A DNA stretch of 64,000 nucleotides, from contig JAJDAO010000072.1 of the NCBI GenBank assembly GCA_029261835.1, positions 1-64,000 on the forward strand, read 5' to 3'. The notes below the pieces were generated by a model. It had not been told where the DNA came from. It was given only the letters and a program-made list of their open reading frames with translations, and made no database searches. Positions 16,923 to 25,321 of this stretch are shown piece after piece (positions within the stretch are counted from its first letter, which is position 1; each line of letters starts with the position of its first letter). The position numbers were made by a program, and so were the translations under genes. Source of the stretch: Deltaproteobacteria bacterium. Lineage in GTDB: Bacteria; Myxococcota_A; UBA9160; UBA4427.

Positions 16923-17174
16923 CTAGGCGGCCTTCTCGGCGGGCACCAGCATGAGACCCGCAAACTGGTGGATCGCGAGTTCATCCTGGAGGGGGCGATG
17001 TCCCAGGCTGAACGCATAGGGGAGCGCCGCGTAGTAGGATTCATCGGTGAAGTCGATGCCGAAGTAGAGTCGGGCATAGACGGCCAGCGCAGTGATGCCG
17101 AAGATCGCAACCACGCCCAGACGCAGTGGGCGTTCGTTCGAGTCCGCTGCGTTGTCTCCGGGGTGTTGGCTCAC
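16923..17174 (-). pseudogene. Truncated polytopic membrane protein, N-terminal part
   Basis: About 83 codons from a GTG at 17174 (other starts are possible). One membrane segment (LGVVAIFGITALAVYARLYF) is followed by DFTDESYYAALPYAFSLGHR and ELAIHQFAGLMLVP. A first helix followed by an acidic DE-containing loop is how GT-C-type or ArnT-like membrane glycosyltransferases begin, but a stop follows after only a few more residues and the other membrane helices are missing. It is probably the 5' remnant of a larger gene. Confidence 0.5.
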
Positions 17175-17433
17175 GCTTCCAGCCTCGCACAGAAAAGCGC
17201 CGCGACGCAACGCGTGCTCCGCGGCCGGCGGCAGCTGTGCCCGAGACTGCGGAATCCAGTCTCCGGGACGTTCACGACAGTGAATCGCAAGGCGTCCGCG
17301 TTCCCCTTCTCTGCTCTCGCATGCGTATCCCTACTCGAGTGACTCCTGGGCACGAGATCACGAATCACCTCGAATCGACCAGCCGCATGCCAGAATCGCC
17401 CACAGGGGACAGGGGAACGGGCGCTCTGCCTGA

Positions 17434-19818
17434 CTACGCCCGATCGGGGCTAGCCCGAGACGATTCGCTCTGCGCATCCCCTATCGGGTCGGCACTTTGC
17501 CGGCGCCACCACCACCAGAGCACCGCGCCGGCGTAGAGGACGATGCCAGTGAGCGTGAGCGCGCGTCCGATCCGATAGGGGAGGGGATCGTACTCCAACC
17601 GAAATCGGTGCTGACCGGCCGAGACGGGAATGCCACGAAGCACGAGGTTCGCGGGAACGACCTGGTACTCATCCTGGACACTTCCCGGCAGCGCGGTGGC
17701 GCGCCAGCCCCGCGCATAGCCGTCGGTGACGACCAGGATGGTCGGACGATCGACGTCCAGCTCAATCGTCATGTGATCGGTGGATTGATCGAGCAGCCGA
17801 AGATTGCCATTGGGACGACCGCCGGTCGGCCGGGGCACGGGCTCGGACTCCAGAACGACCAGCTCGCGCGGGTCGAAATCCTCCTGCTCCATTCGATCCA
17901 GGATCGCGGCTGACCCCTCCACCACCGTATGGCGTCCGATCAGGACGAAGCGCGGAAGCGGGCCGGGATGCTCGGTCACCTTGCCGTTCGGCGCCACGAA
18001 GTACTTGACGCGCAGCATCGAGAGAAGAGGATGGAATATGTCCGGAGGATCTCCCGCGACGTTGTCGAGTTCGTCCACTGCGCGCCGCTGCGTGCGCGCG
18101 ATGAACTCGCTATAGCGGCCGAGCACCACCGGGTCGTAGCCCCAAGTCCCGTATCCCCGCACGTGAACGGCCAGGTTGGTCCGCCGCGCGACCTCGAGGA
18201 CCCGGTCCGATCTGGCCCGGCGGTAGGTCGCCGCGACGCCAGGTCGCATCTGCGCGTAGTAGAAGACGGGCGTGGAGCCCCGGTTGGCTCGGGCGAAGAG
18301 GCCGAGGTCCAGCAGGCCGATCGCGACCACGACGAAGATGGCCCAGCGGCGCTTGCGCGCGATCCAGAAGAGCGCGGCGAGCACCGCGCAAACGACGGCG
18401 GCCTGGATGATGTCGGGCGTGGCGCGGCGAACCTGGACACCCATCGCGTGCGTCGTGGCGGCTTCTCGCTCATTCAGCTCGGCCAGGTAGCGAATCGGCG
18501 CGCTGACTCCGTCGGGAGTGCCATCCGGCTGGATCCACCAGGCACAGAAGGCCAGGATCGCGGCCAGGCCCAGGGAGAGCCAGGCCGCCCGGCGGATCGT
18601 CCCTTCGTCGCGCAGCAGCCGGTCGATTCCGATCCCTGCCAGAAACGCCGCGAAGAGCATCGCGTGGAACATGAACTTCGACGGCGCACGGATCAGGTCG
18701 AGGCCGGGCACCCAGTCGAAGATCAGTGCATAGAGGGGCGTGTAGCGTCCGAAGGACACGAGACCGAGAAGGACGCACAGCAGCACAGCCGTCCTGCGAC
18801 CGGCGCCCCGTCCCATCGTGGCACCGACCAGAGCGGCAATCAGTCCCGCGAGGCCGATGTATGCGATGTCGTCCCAGTAGTGCCACCGGCCGAAGTAGAG
18901 AACCGTATGTTGCTGTGGCTCGCCGAAGAGCTTCGGGACCAGCAGCGCGAGCACGTTCTCGGGCGGGAAGGAGAAGGACGTCGCATAGTCGAAGGAAACG
19001 CCGCCCTGGCGGACGCTCTCGCTCAGCACCTCGAAGCCCGTCAGGAGCTGCACGGCCGCCAGTACGAATGCGGAAACGACCAGGGCCGCCAGAGCGCTGA
19101 CGAAGCGCAGCCGATTCTGGCTGGCCCAGAGCGCGGGGATGCAGTAGAGCGCGGCCGTCAATCCGCTCACGTAGGCGACGGGTGGATGCCCGGCCAGGAA
19201 CATCATCGTCGTCGCCAGGACGCCGGTCAGCGTCCAGCCCAGCCTCACGCGCTTCGAGAGCTCGTCGATGCAGCGCAACAGCAGAGGGAGCCAGGCGAGG
19301 CAGTCGACGACGCTGAGCTGCCCGCCCAGGACGCGCAGAGACGTGGTCGCGCCGAAGGCCACAATGCCCGCGCTGGCGAGCGCCGCGAGAGGATGCAGAC
19401 CCCGGGAGCGGACCCAGCCGAAGGTGAAGAAGCCCATGAGGAAGACGTGGAGGGCGAACTCGAGATTGATCGCCAGCGGCAGCGGCAGGAAGAAGTAGTA
19501 GAGATTCGGCGGGTAGAGGACCGATGTCTGGAAGACGCCGAGGAATGGCGTGCCCGAGAAGGTATGTGGATTCCAGAGAGGCAGGTTGCCCGCGCTGAGT
19601 TCTCTGAACGCGAAGGGGCGCGAGTAGACATAGTAATTGACGGTATCGCCGAAGTCGTGACTGGCGATGTTCGTCTGCTGGAGAAGGAGATCCCCGAAGA
19701 CCAAGAGCGTGACGAATGCGAGCGTGAGCACCGCGTACTCGCCGGAGCTAACGCTCCGGAGCAATCGCAGGATCCCGCCGTTCCCGTCCGCGTAAGGCTT
19801 TGGGTCCGTCTCGCTCAT
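17434..19818 (-). CDS. YfhO-like polytopic membrane protein (GT-C type)
   Basis: A 794-residue integral membrane protein. The first helix (about 28-47) is followed by a large loop with an acidic site near residue 58 (SHDFGDTVNYYVYS), PLWNPHTFSGTPFLG and about a dozen further helices up to about residue 500. A large extracytoplasmic C-terminal domain then contains LDVDRPTILVVTDGYARGWR, typical of the YfhO family, and a final helix (LTLTGIVLYAGAVLWWWWRR). YfhO-type proteins resemble lipid-linked-sugar glycosyltransferases and act in glycosylating cell-envelope polymers; donor and acceptor are unknown here. The start codon directly abuts one copy of the dispersed repeat (19819-19840), so its leader is repeat-derived. 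Confidence 0.85.
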   Translation of the reverse strand: MSETDPKPYADGNGGILRLLRSVSSGEYAVLTLAFVTLLVFGDLLLQQTNIASHDFGDTVNYYVYSRPFAFRELSAGNLPLWNPHTFSGTPFLGVFQTSVLYPPNLYYFFLPLPLAINLEFALHVFLMGFFTFGWVRSRGLHPLAALASAGIVAFGATTSLRVLGGQLSVVDCLAWLPLLLRCIDELSKRVRLGWTLTGVLATTMMFLAGHPPVAYVSGLTAALYCIPALWASQNRLRFVSALAALVVSAFVLAAVQLLTGFEVLSESVRQGGVSFDYATSFSFPPENVLALLVPKLFGEPQQHTVLYFGRWHYWDDIAYIGLAGLIAALVGATMGRGAGRRTAVLLCVLLGLVSFGRYTPLYALIFDWVPGLDLIRAPSKFMFHAMLFAAFLAGIGIDRLLRDEGTIRRAAWLSLGLAAILAFCAWWIQPDGTPDGVSAPIRYLAELNEREAATTHAMGVQVRRATPDIIQAAVVCAVLAALFWIARKRRWAIFVVVAIGLLDLGLFARANRGSTPVFYYAQMRPGVAATYRRARSDRVLEVARRTNLAVHVRGYGTWGYDPVVLGRYSEFIARTQRRAVDELDNVAGDPPDIFHPLLSMLRVKYFVAPNGKVTEHPGPLPRFVLIGRHTVVEGSAAILDRMEQEDFDPRELVVLESEPVPRPTGGRPNGNLRLLDQSTDHMTIELDVDRPTILVVTDGYARGWRATALPGSVQDEYQVVPANLVLRGIPVSAGQHRFRLEYDPLPYRIGRALTLTGIVLYAGAVLWWWWRRQSADPIGDAQSESSRASPDRA

Positions 19819-19840
19819 CCAGTCTTGGGTCAGGCTCCTG
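19819..19840 (-). repeat. Dispersed repeat, solo copy next to a start codon
   Basis: Twenty-one bases, read on the minus strand as AGGAGCCTGACCCAAGACTG plus G, are identical to the ends of the MITE-like element at 23841-24005 and to the copy at 61389-61411. This copy directly precedes the ATG of the YfhO-like gene. Its AGGAG is about 16 bases from the ATG, too far for an ideal ribosome site. The flanking CTAG of the other copies is not kept here. Confidence 0.75.
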
Positions 19841-20102
19841 GTGATCGCTGCAACACTTGATCAACCCAATGTTATCGATTGAGTGGAGGTGTTGCGACGG
19901 CAGAGAAACGTGATCGGAACGCGCCCAAACCGCGAACGCGCTGCTCGCGTCCAATCTGGGCGATTCGACTCAGCGCGCTCTGAGGCATTGGCCGCTTGGC
20001 ACTTCTGCAGCTCATGCGACGTTGCCGGCACCTCACAGCGGCATCCTGGATACGAACATATGCGAGTGTCTGCCGTGTGAGCTGTGCGTACACACACACG
20101 AT

Positions 20103-21434
20103 TCACCATGAGCCCTTGAACGTACGATACCGCAAGTCCGGCCGCAGCCGGTCGCGATCCACGACTTCGCCACCGTGTATGACACCCACGATACGTTGCG
20201 TGTTGGCAATATCGACGAGGGGATCGGCGTCCAGGATGACGAAGTCAGCGAGGTCGTCCGTCCGAAAACCGACCGGTCTTCGCATGAAGTCAGCCGCTTC
20301 GCTCGTGACCGATGCCAGGGCATCCCAGATCGACATGCCGCTCTCTACCATCAGCTCCATACTGCGGTGAACGGAGTGCCCATGAAAAGAGCCCTGCGAC
20401 CACCCGGCTTCGGAGGCGGCCAGCACGGTGATTCCCGAGCTGTTCAACCTGCCGACGTTCGCCAGCAGGCGCGTGCGATCCAAACGTGCGGCCATGGCCG
20501 CGTTCTTGCCGTAGGCGGCGGGGTCTCGAAAAGAATCGAGAACATCTTTCGGGACGGTCGCCTTCAGCAACGGGGAGTCGAGCGGTGAAGGATCCTTCGA
20601 AAGCAGCGCCAACTCCGTGAGGGGCACGAGCGGAAGAATCATGGCGACGCCTCGCCCCTTCAAGCGCTTGAGAACGGCCGGGGGAAGAGGGCCCAACGGC
20701 ATCCCCAGAATCGCATCTGCCCCCGCTCGCGCAGCTGCCTCGGCCGACCTCCAATCCACGACTTCGACGATCGACGGGATGCTCTGGCGCCTCGCCTCCG
20801 CCACGGCCTTTCGCATGACCTCGGGTGACACGGACGGCCTGACTGGATCTGCCTTCGTGCGATACGAGATCGCCAGAGCGGCTGCTCCGCTTCTCTTCAC
20901 TCGAGCGACGGTGCCGGGCACCGCCATAGGTGACGTCACAGGCCACCCGAAGCGCAGCTTGCGAGTGCCGCCGATCAAGGGCATCTCACCGCGACCCATC
21001 GTCGCGCCCTGCAGCCCGAGTAGCTGCACGCGTTTGGCCAGATCGCGCATCCGCTCCGGCACATGGCGAGCGGTCAGAACGTAGGTGACACCACAGTAGA
21101 GATTCATGCCCAGAGCCACATCCAGTCGGGTGTGGTGGAATAGCTTGCTGTGGTGTTGACTGGATGCGTTTCCCCAGAGTGTCGCCTGCAAGTCATGAAG
21201 CCCCGGTATTAGCCAACGACCTTCACCCTCCACGACTTTGAGTTTCGTCGACTCGGCTGGCCGTTCGAGACTGACTCGACCGTCTACCAGATACAGATCC
21301 GCCTGCCGTTGCTCCCTGGCGTGCGGGTCCACCAAGCGGAAGCCGCGCAGGTGTAGGGCGGGAGCCTCTTCGACAGAGGTCTCGGTGCAGCCCAACACTG
21401 CGAGCGCGCTCAGCAGAGCCAGCAGGACTTTCAT
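20103..21434 (-). CDS. Amidohydrolase-like lipoprotein lacking the HxH metal site
   Basis: A 443-residue protein. The second ATG (21434) gives a lipoprotein signal MKVLLALLSALAVLGCTE. The fold is that of metal-dependent amidohydrolases (imidazolonepropionase-like): an N-terminal beta-sandwich ending GRWLIPGLHDLQATLW, a TIM-barrel middle, and a C-terminal SIWDALASVTSEAADF, then DDLADFVILDADPLVDI and IVGVIHGGEVVD. Active members have PGLIDxHxH at the first strand; here this reads PGLHDLQAT, so the two metal-binding His are not in place. It may be catalytically altered or inactive. The 262 bp between this stop and the repeat at 19840 show no gene. Confidence 0.82.
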   Translation of the reverse strand: MKVLLALLSALAVLGCTETSVEEAPALHLRGFRLVDPHAREQRQADLYLVDGRVSLERPAESTKLKVVEGEGRWLIPGLHDLQATLWGNASSQHHSKLFHHTRLDVALGMNLYCGVTYVLTARHVPERMRDLAKRVQLLGLQGATMGRGEMPLIGGTRKLRFGWPVTSPMAVPGTVARVKRSGAAALAISYRTKADPVRPSVSPEVMRKAVAEARRQSIPSIVEVVDWRSAEAAARAGADAILGMPLGPLPPAVLKRLKGRGVAMILPLVPLTELALLSKDPSPLDSPLLKATVPKDVLDSFRDPAAYGKNAAMAARLDRTRLLANVGRLNSSGITVLAASEAGWSQGSFHGHSVHRSMELMVESGMSIWDALASVTSEAADFMRRPVGFRTDDLADFVILDADPLVDIANTQRIVGVIHGGEVVDRDRLRPDLRYRTFKGSW

Positions 21435-21465
21435 TTCATTTCGCACGAACGGTCACCCGCAATCG

Positions 21466-22815
21466 TCACCATCGATAGAACCCGAAGAGCTGCATGATGA
21501 GCGCCATTCCCAGCACCGAAGCCAGCAGTCGGTCACGAGCTCTGTCACTCACGCCCTCCGCTGTCGCGGCAGCGACAGCCGGCAGCAGCAGGCAAGGAAG
21601 AACGAACATGCAAATGCGAGCCGTCTCACCGATGCGAAAAGCGCCGGCCAACAGCATGGCCAACAGCGTGGCTGAGCCGAGCCAAGAGAGGGTGTACAAC
21701 CTCGCGGCACGCAGACGCAGCTCACGATACCCACCGAGCAGCTGCAAGCACAAGAAGGGCGTGAAGAAGATCGCGATCTCGAGCACGGAGCCCACTCGAG
21801 ACCAGAAGTATTGCTTCGGGTGGGCGAGTAGTAGGAACCCCTCCTGGTTCTCCATCGCGGTGGCCAGCTCGAAAGACGTCCAATAGCTGTAGCCGAAGAC
21901 CGCGTAGAGGAGCCCGTAGAAGACCGACACGAATGCGACTACGGCGACGCTTCGCTTGAGACTCCTCTCCTGCAGCAGCTCGAAGCCCACCAGAACCGGG
22001 AAGATAAAGGCAACGCCATAGGTGAGGAAGGAGGTCGCCGCAACGCAGAGGGCACTCAACAGCAGTGACGCCGCACTGTCGCGACGAAGAAACTGGGCCA
22101 GGGCTGCCAGCAGGAGACCCGCAACGACCGCATCGATTGCAGCCAAGAAGTAGATCTGGACGGCCGGCAGCACCGCGAATAGCAGTACCGCCCAGCTATC
22201 GTGTTGCGTGCGACCCAGCTCGCGTCGCAGCAGGTTGCGCCATGCCGGCAGAGCCAGACCCAAGGCCAATCCGGCAACGACGACGGAGATGGCCGCGAAG
22301 CTCCGCAGGCTGTGATGCAGGACGTAGTAGAAGAGGACCGCGCCCGGCGGATGAGTCCGGGCATGTTCCAGCAGCACAGGCTGGAGCTCGTTGAAGTTCC
22401 GCAGGAACCAACCCGCGCTCTTGATCAGCACGGCGTCGTGCCAGTATTCGATACCCGACGCCCCCGAGCCCGCTGTCGGAACCTCCAGACCGAACTGGGC
22501 CCCGTGCAACAGGCTGGTGGCGGTTACGAGCACCAGCCCGGCGACCCACAGCAGGACGATCGAAACGCCGGGCTTCGCGAGCAGGCGCCTCGTCGAGAGG
22601 AAGGCCAGCCCGACCCCCGCGCCCCACACCAGCTGGGTCCAGGACGGAATACGGAATCTGAAGACGCTCATCGGCCAGAAATCGGAGAGATCCGGTGGAT
22701 CGAGCTCCGGCTTCGGGAAGAAATGCAGACACAGCGCGTGAGCGACCACGACCAAGGCCAACATGAGCAGTGCGGCGGCGGCAAGTCGCTTCGTCTGGAA
22801 GTTCTTCTGCAGCAT
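21466..22815 (-). CDS. Polytopic membrane protein, GT-C-like
   Basis: A 449-residue membrane protein with about 10-12 hydrophobic segments. The ATG at 22815 gives MLQKNFQTKRLAAAALLMLA; an earlier in-frame start at 22956 would lie inside the preceding gene. The motif EHARTHPPGAVLFYYVLHHS after a large loop resembles the HPPG segment of mannosyl- or ArnT-like GT-C glycosyltransferases that use polyprenyl-phosphate sugars. It starts about 60 bp after the ferredoxin-NADP reductase stop and is followed, 31 bp after its own stop, by the amidohydrolase-like lipoprotein gene, so the three may be one transcript. The substrate cannot be told. Confidence 0.7.
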   Translation of the reverse strand: MLQKNFQTKRLAAAALLMLALVVVAHALCLHFFPKPELDPPDLSDFWPMSVFRFRIPSWTQLVWGAGVGLAFLSTRRLLAKPGVSIVLLWVAGLVLVTATSLLHGAQFGLEVPTAGSGASGIEYWHDAVLIKSAGWFLRNFNELQPVLLEHARTHPPGAVLFYYVLHHSLRSFAAISVVVAGLALGLALPAWRNLLRRELGRTQHDSWAVLLFAVLPAVQIYFLAAIDAVVAGLLLAALAQFLRRDSAASLLLSALCVAATSFLTYGVAFIFPVLVGFELLQERSLKRSVAVVAFVSVFYGLLYAVFGYSYWTSFELATAMENQEGFLLLAHPKQYFWSRVGSVLEIAIFFTPFLCLQLLGGYRELRLRAARLYTLSWLGSATLLAMLLAGAFRIGETARICMFVLPCLLLPAVAAATAEGVSDRARDRLLASVLGMALIMQLFGFYRW

Positions 22816-22876
22816 CAAGCTCGCCCTGTCGTCACCTGGCTGCGCTCCGCTGCCCCCTGCCGCCGGCCTCACGGCC

Positions 22877-23740
22877 TCAGTAGAGGAGCTCGTTCCAGCG
22901 ACCGCTCTCAATGAGCTGGGACTTCTGCCGGTTCCAGGCTTCTTCGGAGCCGGCAATCTTGCATAGAGCTGCGTCGAGCTGCGCGTTCATCTTCTCGAGG
23001 CCACCCACATAGACCTGCGTCGAGGGCGCCTGAAGCATGTCCCACACTTCGGCGGCGTTGTCCGCCAGGGCACGGTCCAGCGCCTCGGGCTCGTCGAAGT
23101 GTGGACGCGGACTGAGGGCCTCGAAGGCCTTGAACGTCTTCTTCTCGTAGTACACGCCGAGATCCCGGTTCTCGTCGTTCATGTAGAGCAGCTCGAGGCC
23201 GGTACGCGCGCCGTAGAAGAGTCGAACCCTGCCCTGCCACTCGCCGACATCCCTGTATATGCGATGGATCAGAGAACGAAAAGGCGCGATCCCAGTCCCC
23301 TGGCTGATCATCACGAGATCCGCATTGCGATCTCCAGGAACCGGGAATGCGCTTCCGAATGGGCCGGTCAGCTCGACCTCATCCCCCGGCGTGAGGTCGC
23401 AGAGAAAATTCGAAACAGTACCGGGATACCGCTCGCCGTTGAACTCATCGATATAGCAGCAACGCTTCACACACAGCTCGATGACGGGATTGGTTTCCCC
23501 TTCCCCCTGTGTGCACCCCGCGATCGAGTAGAGGCGCAGGATCAGCGGGCGTCCGAGCTCCTTCGCACCGCGCAGCAGCACGCCGACAGTCTCGTACTCC
23601 TCGAAGTCATGGCCCCAGAGATTCACCTCCAGGACGATGTGGCGCACTTCCTCAGCCTGCTCGGCCGGAGTGATTCGAGTACTCGATCGAACCTTGCCCT
23701 TGAAACGCCTGCTCATGTCGTAATCGCGGATGACCGCCAT
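22877..23740 (-). CDS. Plant-type ferredoxin-NADP+ reductase
   Basis: A 287-residue flavoprotein that would move electrons between ferredoxin or flavodoxin and NADP(H). Visible signatures: FAD site RLYSIAG; the plant-type ELCVKRCCY with basic and cysteine residues; NADP site SQGTGIAPFRSLIHR; LFYGARTGLELLYMNDE; VYVGGLEKM; and a C-terminus ending NELLY, with the terminal Tyr expected to stack on FAD. Length and motif order fit the PetH-like single-domain enzyme, with no phycobilisome-linker extension. No ferredoxin gene lies nearby, so its partner is encoded elsewhere. Its role here (cytochrome P450, desaturase or diiron oxygenase supply) is open. Confidence 0.9.
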   Translation of the reverse strand: MAVIRDYDMSRRFKGKVRSSTRITPAEQAEEVRHIVLEVNLWGHDFEEYETVGVLLRGAKELGRPLILRLYSIAGCTQGEGETNPVIELCVKRCCYIDEFNGERYPGTVSNFLCDLTPGDEVELTGPFGSAFPVPGDRNADLVMISQGTGIAPFRSLIHRIYRDVGEWQGRVRLFYGARTGLELLYMNDENRDLGVYYEKKTFKAFEALSPRPHFDEPEALDRALADNAAEVWDMLQAPSTQVYVGGLEKMNAQLDAALCKIAGSEEAWNRQKSQLIESGRWNELLY

Positions 23741-23840
23741 CGGACTGCCCCTCTGCGCTTTCCGGCTGTGGCGCCGGAGCGCCGCGTACTATACCGCAAT
23801 GCCTGCTGTGCCAGGAGCCTGCGCGGCAGACGGCGCAGAC

Positions 23841-24005
23841 TAGGAGCCTGACCCAAGACTGGGTGGTGCGGCCCAGACGTCAAGACGCCCCGCTGGCCAG
23901 GCGCGCGAGGGAGGCATAGCCGTAGCTACGGTGACCGAGCGCAACGCAGCCAGCGGGGATGGATGGACGGCTGGACGCGCTGCCCAGTCTTGGGTCAGGC
24001 TCCTA
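23841..24005. mobile_element. MITE-like element with 23-bp perfect terminal inverted repeats
   Basis: A 165-bp non-coding element. The left end begins TAGGAGCCTGACCCAAGACT (23841-23863) and the right end (23983-24005) is its exact 23-base reverse complement. A CTAG tetranucleotide lies at each edge (23840-23843 and 24003-24006), compatible with target duplication. Inside are a second inverted repeat CCCCGCTGG/CCAGCGGGG (23888-23896 and 23950-23958) and a central palindrome CCGTAGCTACGG (23920-23931), so the whole single strand can fold on itself. There is no coding capacity, so it would depend on a transposase elsewhere. Solo copies of its end occur at 19819 and 61389. Confidence 0.8.
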
Positions 24006-24887
24006 GGCCACCAGCTCAACTCCGCAGCCAGAGCAGAAGCGATCCTCGCCTCTTGCGGGCCGACCGCAGGCATGACAGAAGCGGGCTGCACCAGCACCAA
24101 CGCCTGACGTGCCGGCAACACCCCGCGGAGCAGCCTCGGAACGGCTCTTGGAGACCCGCCGCGCCAGGAAGGCGCAGACGAGCCCCACCGCGGCGGCTGT
24201 GGCAACGATCAGCCAGCTGAAGTCGGACTCGGAAGCAAGAGATGGGGACGCCGGCGCGGCCGGCGCCGCAGCGGGCGGCGAGCTGTCCTGAGGATCGGCC
24301 GAGAGCCGAGTAGAGGCCATCGGGTAGCGCACCCAGACCGAGAACGGCTGGCCGGCGGGAACCGCTTGTGGCGCCAGTCGGTGGTACATCAGCCCGTCCT
24401 TGCCCGTCAGGATTTCGGCCGCCATCGGCTCGCTGAGCAGGGAGGCCGCCGCGGCAGGGCGCTGCACGACCGCCTGAAGCTGCTCCACCGACAGACCGGA
24501 GAGCCACGTCAGCGTGATCGCGTGCTCACCAGATTCGACGCGATACGGAACGTAGTACTCGACGTGGAAGAGGGGACTCGGCGTCGTCAGCGTCAGCGCA
24601 CCCGCATCAGTGCTGTATGCGATGTCGGCGAGCATGCGATCGCGCTCGTCGATACGGGCCACGGCATTGAGCTGAGCATCGGCCGGAAACGGCACGGTCA
24701 CGATCGCCGGCAGCGGGATGTCGGAGCCCAATTCCCCTGTCAGCGACACCAGGACAGAGGGCCGATCGTAATCGGGCCAAAGCGCGATATCGAGCCTCTC
24801 GAGCGTCGTCACGGGCGACTGCGCACGCGCGGCCCAAGTCGGAAGAAGGATCAGGAGCAGCAGCCCGATCCGTGTCGTTCGCTTCAT
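24003..24887 (-). CDS. Membrane protein with C-terminal double-CxxC zinc ribbon
   Basis: A 294-residue protein. The ATG at 24887 starts a signal peptide (MKRTTRIGLLLLILLPTWAA). The large N-terminal region is a beta-rich extracytoplasmic domain of unknown family. A Pro/Ala linker leads to one membrane helix (FSWLIVATAAAVGLVCAFLA), a basic stretch and a cytoplasmic FCHACGRPARGEDRFCSGCG zinc ribbon of the type common at the ends of bacterial proteins. The topology links an outside sensor-like domain to an inside zinc ribbon. The stop codon is supplied by the edge of the MITE-like element, so insertion may have reset the C-terminus (GVELVA). Confidence 0.8.
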   Translation of the reverse strand: MKRTTRIGLLLLILLPTWAARAQSPVTTLERLDIALWPDYDRPSVLVSLTGELGSDIPLPAIVTVPFPADAQLNAVARIDERDRMLADIAYSTDAGALTLTTPSPLFHVEYYVPYRVESGEHAITLTWLSGLSVEQLQAVVQRPAAAASLLSEPMAAEILTGKDGLMYHRLAPQAVPAGQPFSVWVRYPMASTRLSADPQDSSPPAAAPAAPASPSLASESDFSWLIVATAAAVGLVCAFLARRVSKSRSEAAPRGVAGTSGVGAGAARFCHACGRPARGEDRFCSGCGVELVA

Positions 24888-24953
24888 CGTCGCCTTCCTC
24901 TCTCCTCTACTCGCCAACGCCGGACGGAAGCCCGGCCGAAGTCCGTCTTGCGC

Positions 24954-25198
24954 CTACGCTCCGATGAGGCGCGGCTTTCTCTTCTCCTTGAACATCCGCG
25001 GCCCTTCCCGGGCATCCCTGGACGACATCACCACGGCCGAGACCTCTTCCTCGATCTGCAGTGCCCGATCCGGGGGAAGGCCGCGCGAGCGCACCAGCAT
25101 CTGCGGGCTGAGTGCATTGCGGGCCGCTGGGCGGTTCATCGTGAGCGTCATCAGGCCATCCTGCTTCTCGACGAGCAGGTGCTCTCTTGCTCGACCAT
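24954..25198 (-). pseudogene. Enoyl-CoA hydratase/isomerase, internally deleted and frameshifted
   Basis: Only the two ends of a crotonase-family gene remain. The start (ATG 25198, MVEQE) goes out of frame through an extra AG (GAGAG), after which HLLVEKQDGLMTLTMNRPAA and RNALSPQMLV are the classic first strand of the family. This joins directly to EVSAVVMSSRDAREGPRMF and KEKRKPRLIGA, the usual C-terminus (DAREGxxAFxEKRxP). About 180 central codons, including the oxyanion-hole glycines and the catalytic glutamates, are deleted. The product cannot be active. It lies upstream of the thiolase-like gene, on the opposite strand. Confidence 0.85.
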
Positions 25199-25321
25199 CG
25201 CTCTTCCCCTCCAGCTGTCCGGGAGATCTCGGCAGCCGGGCCCAGCCACCGAGGGAGATACTATCCTACAGCGCGAACGAGAAAGCAGCGCCGCCCCTGT
25301 CTATCGAGCAAGGATGTGCAG

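Noticed and set aside
17929-19860. A 643-codon open frame on the plus strand
   Set aside because: It is the antisense shadow of the YfhO-like gene: its translation is Glu/Arg/Gly-rich low complexity, while the minus strand shows membrane helices and family motifs.
23813-23821. Extra copy of the element end (AGGAGCCTG) 20 bp left of the MITE
   Set aside because: Only nine bases match, which is short enough to be chance.
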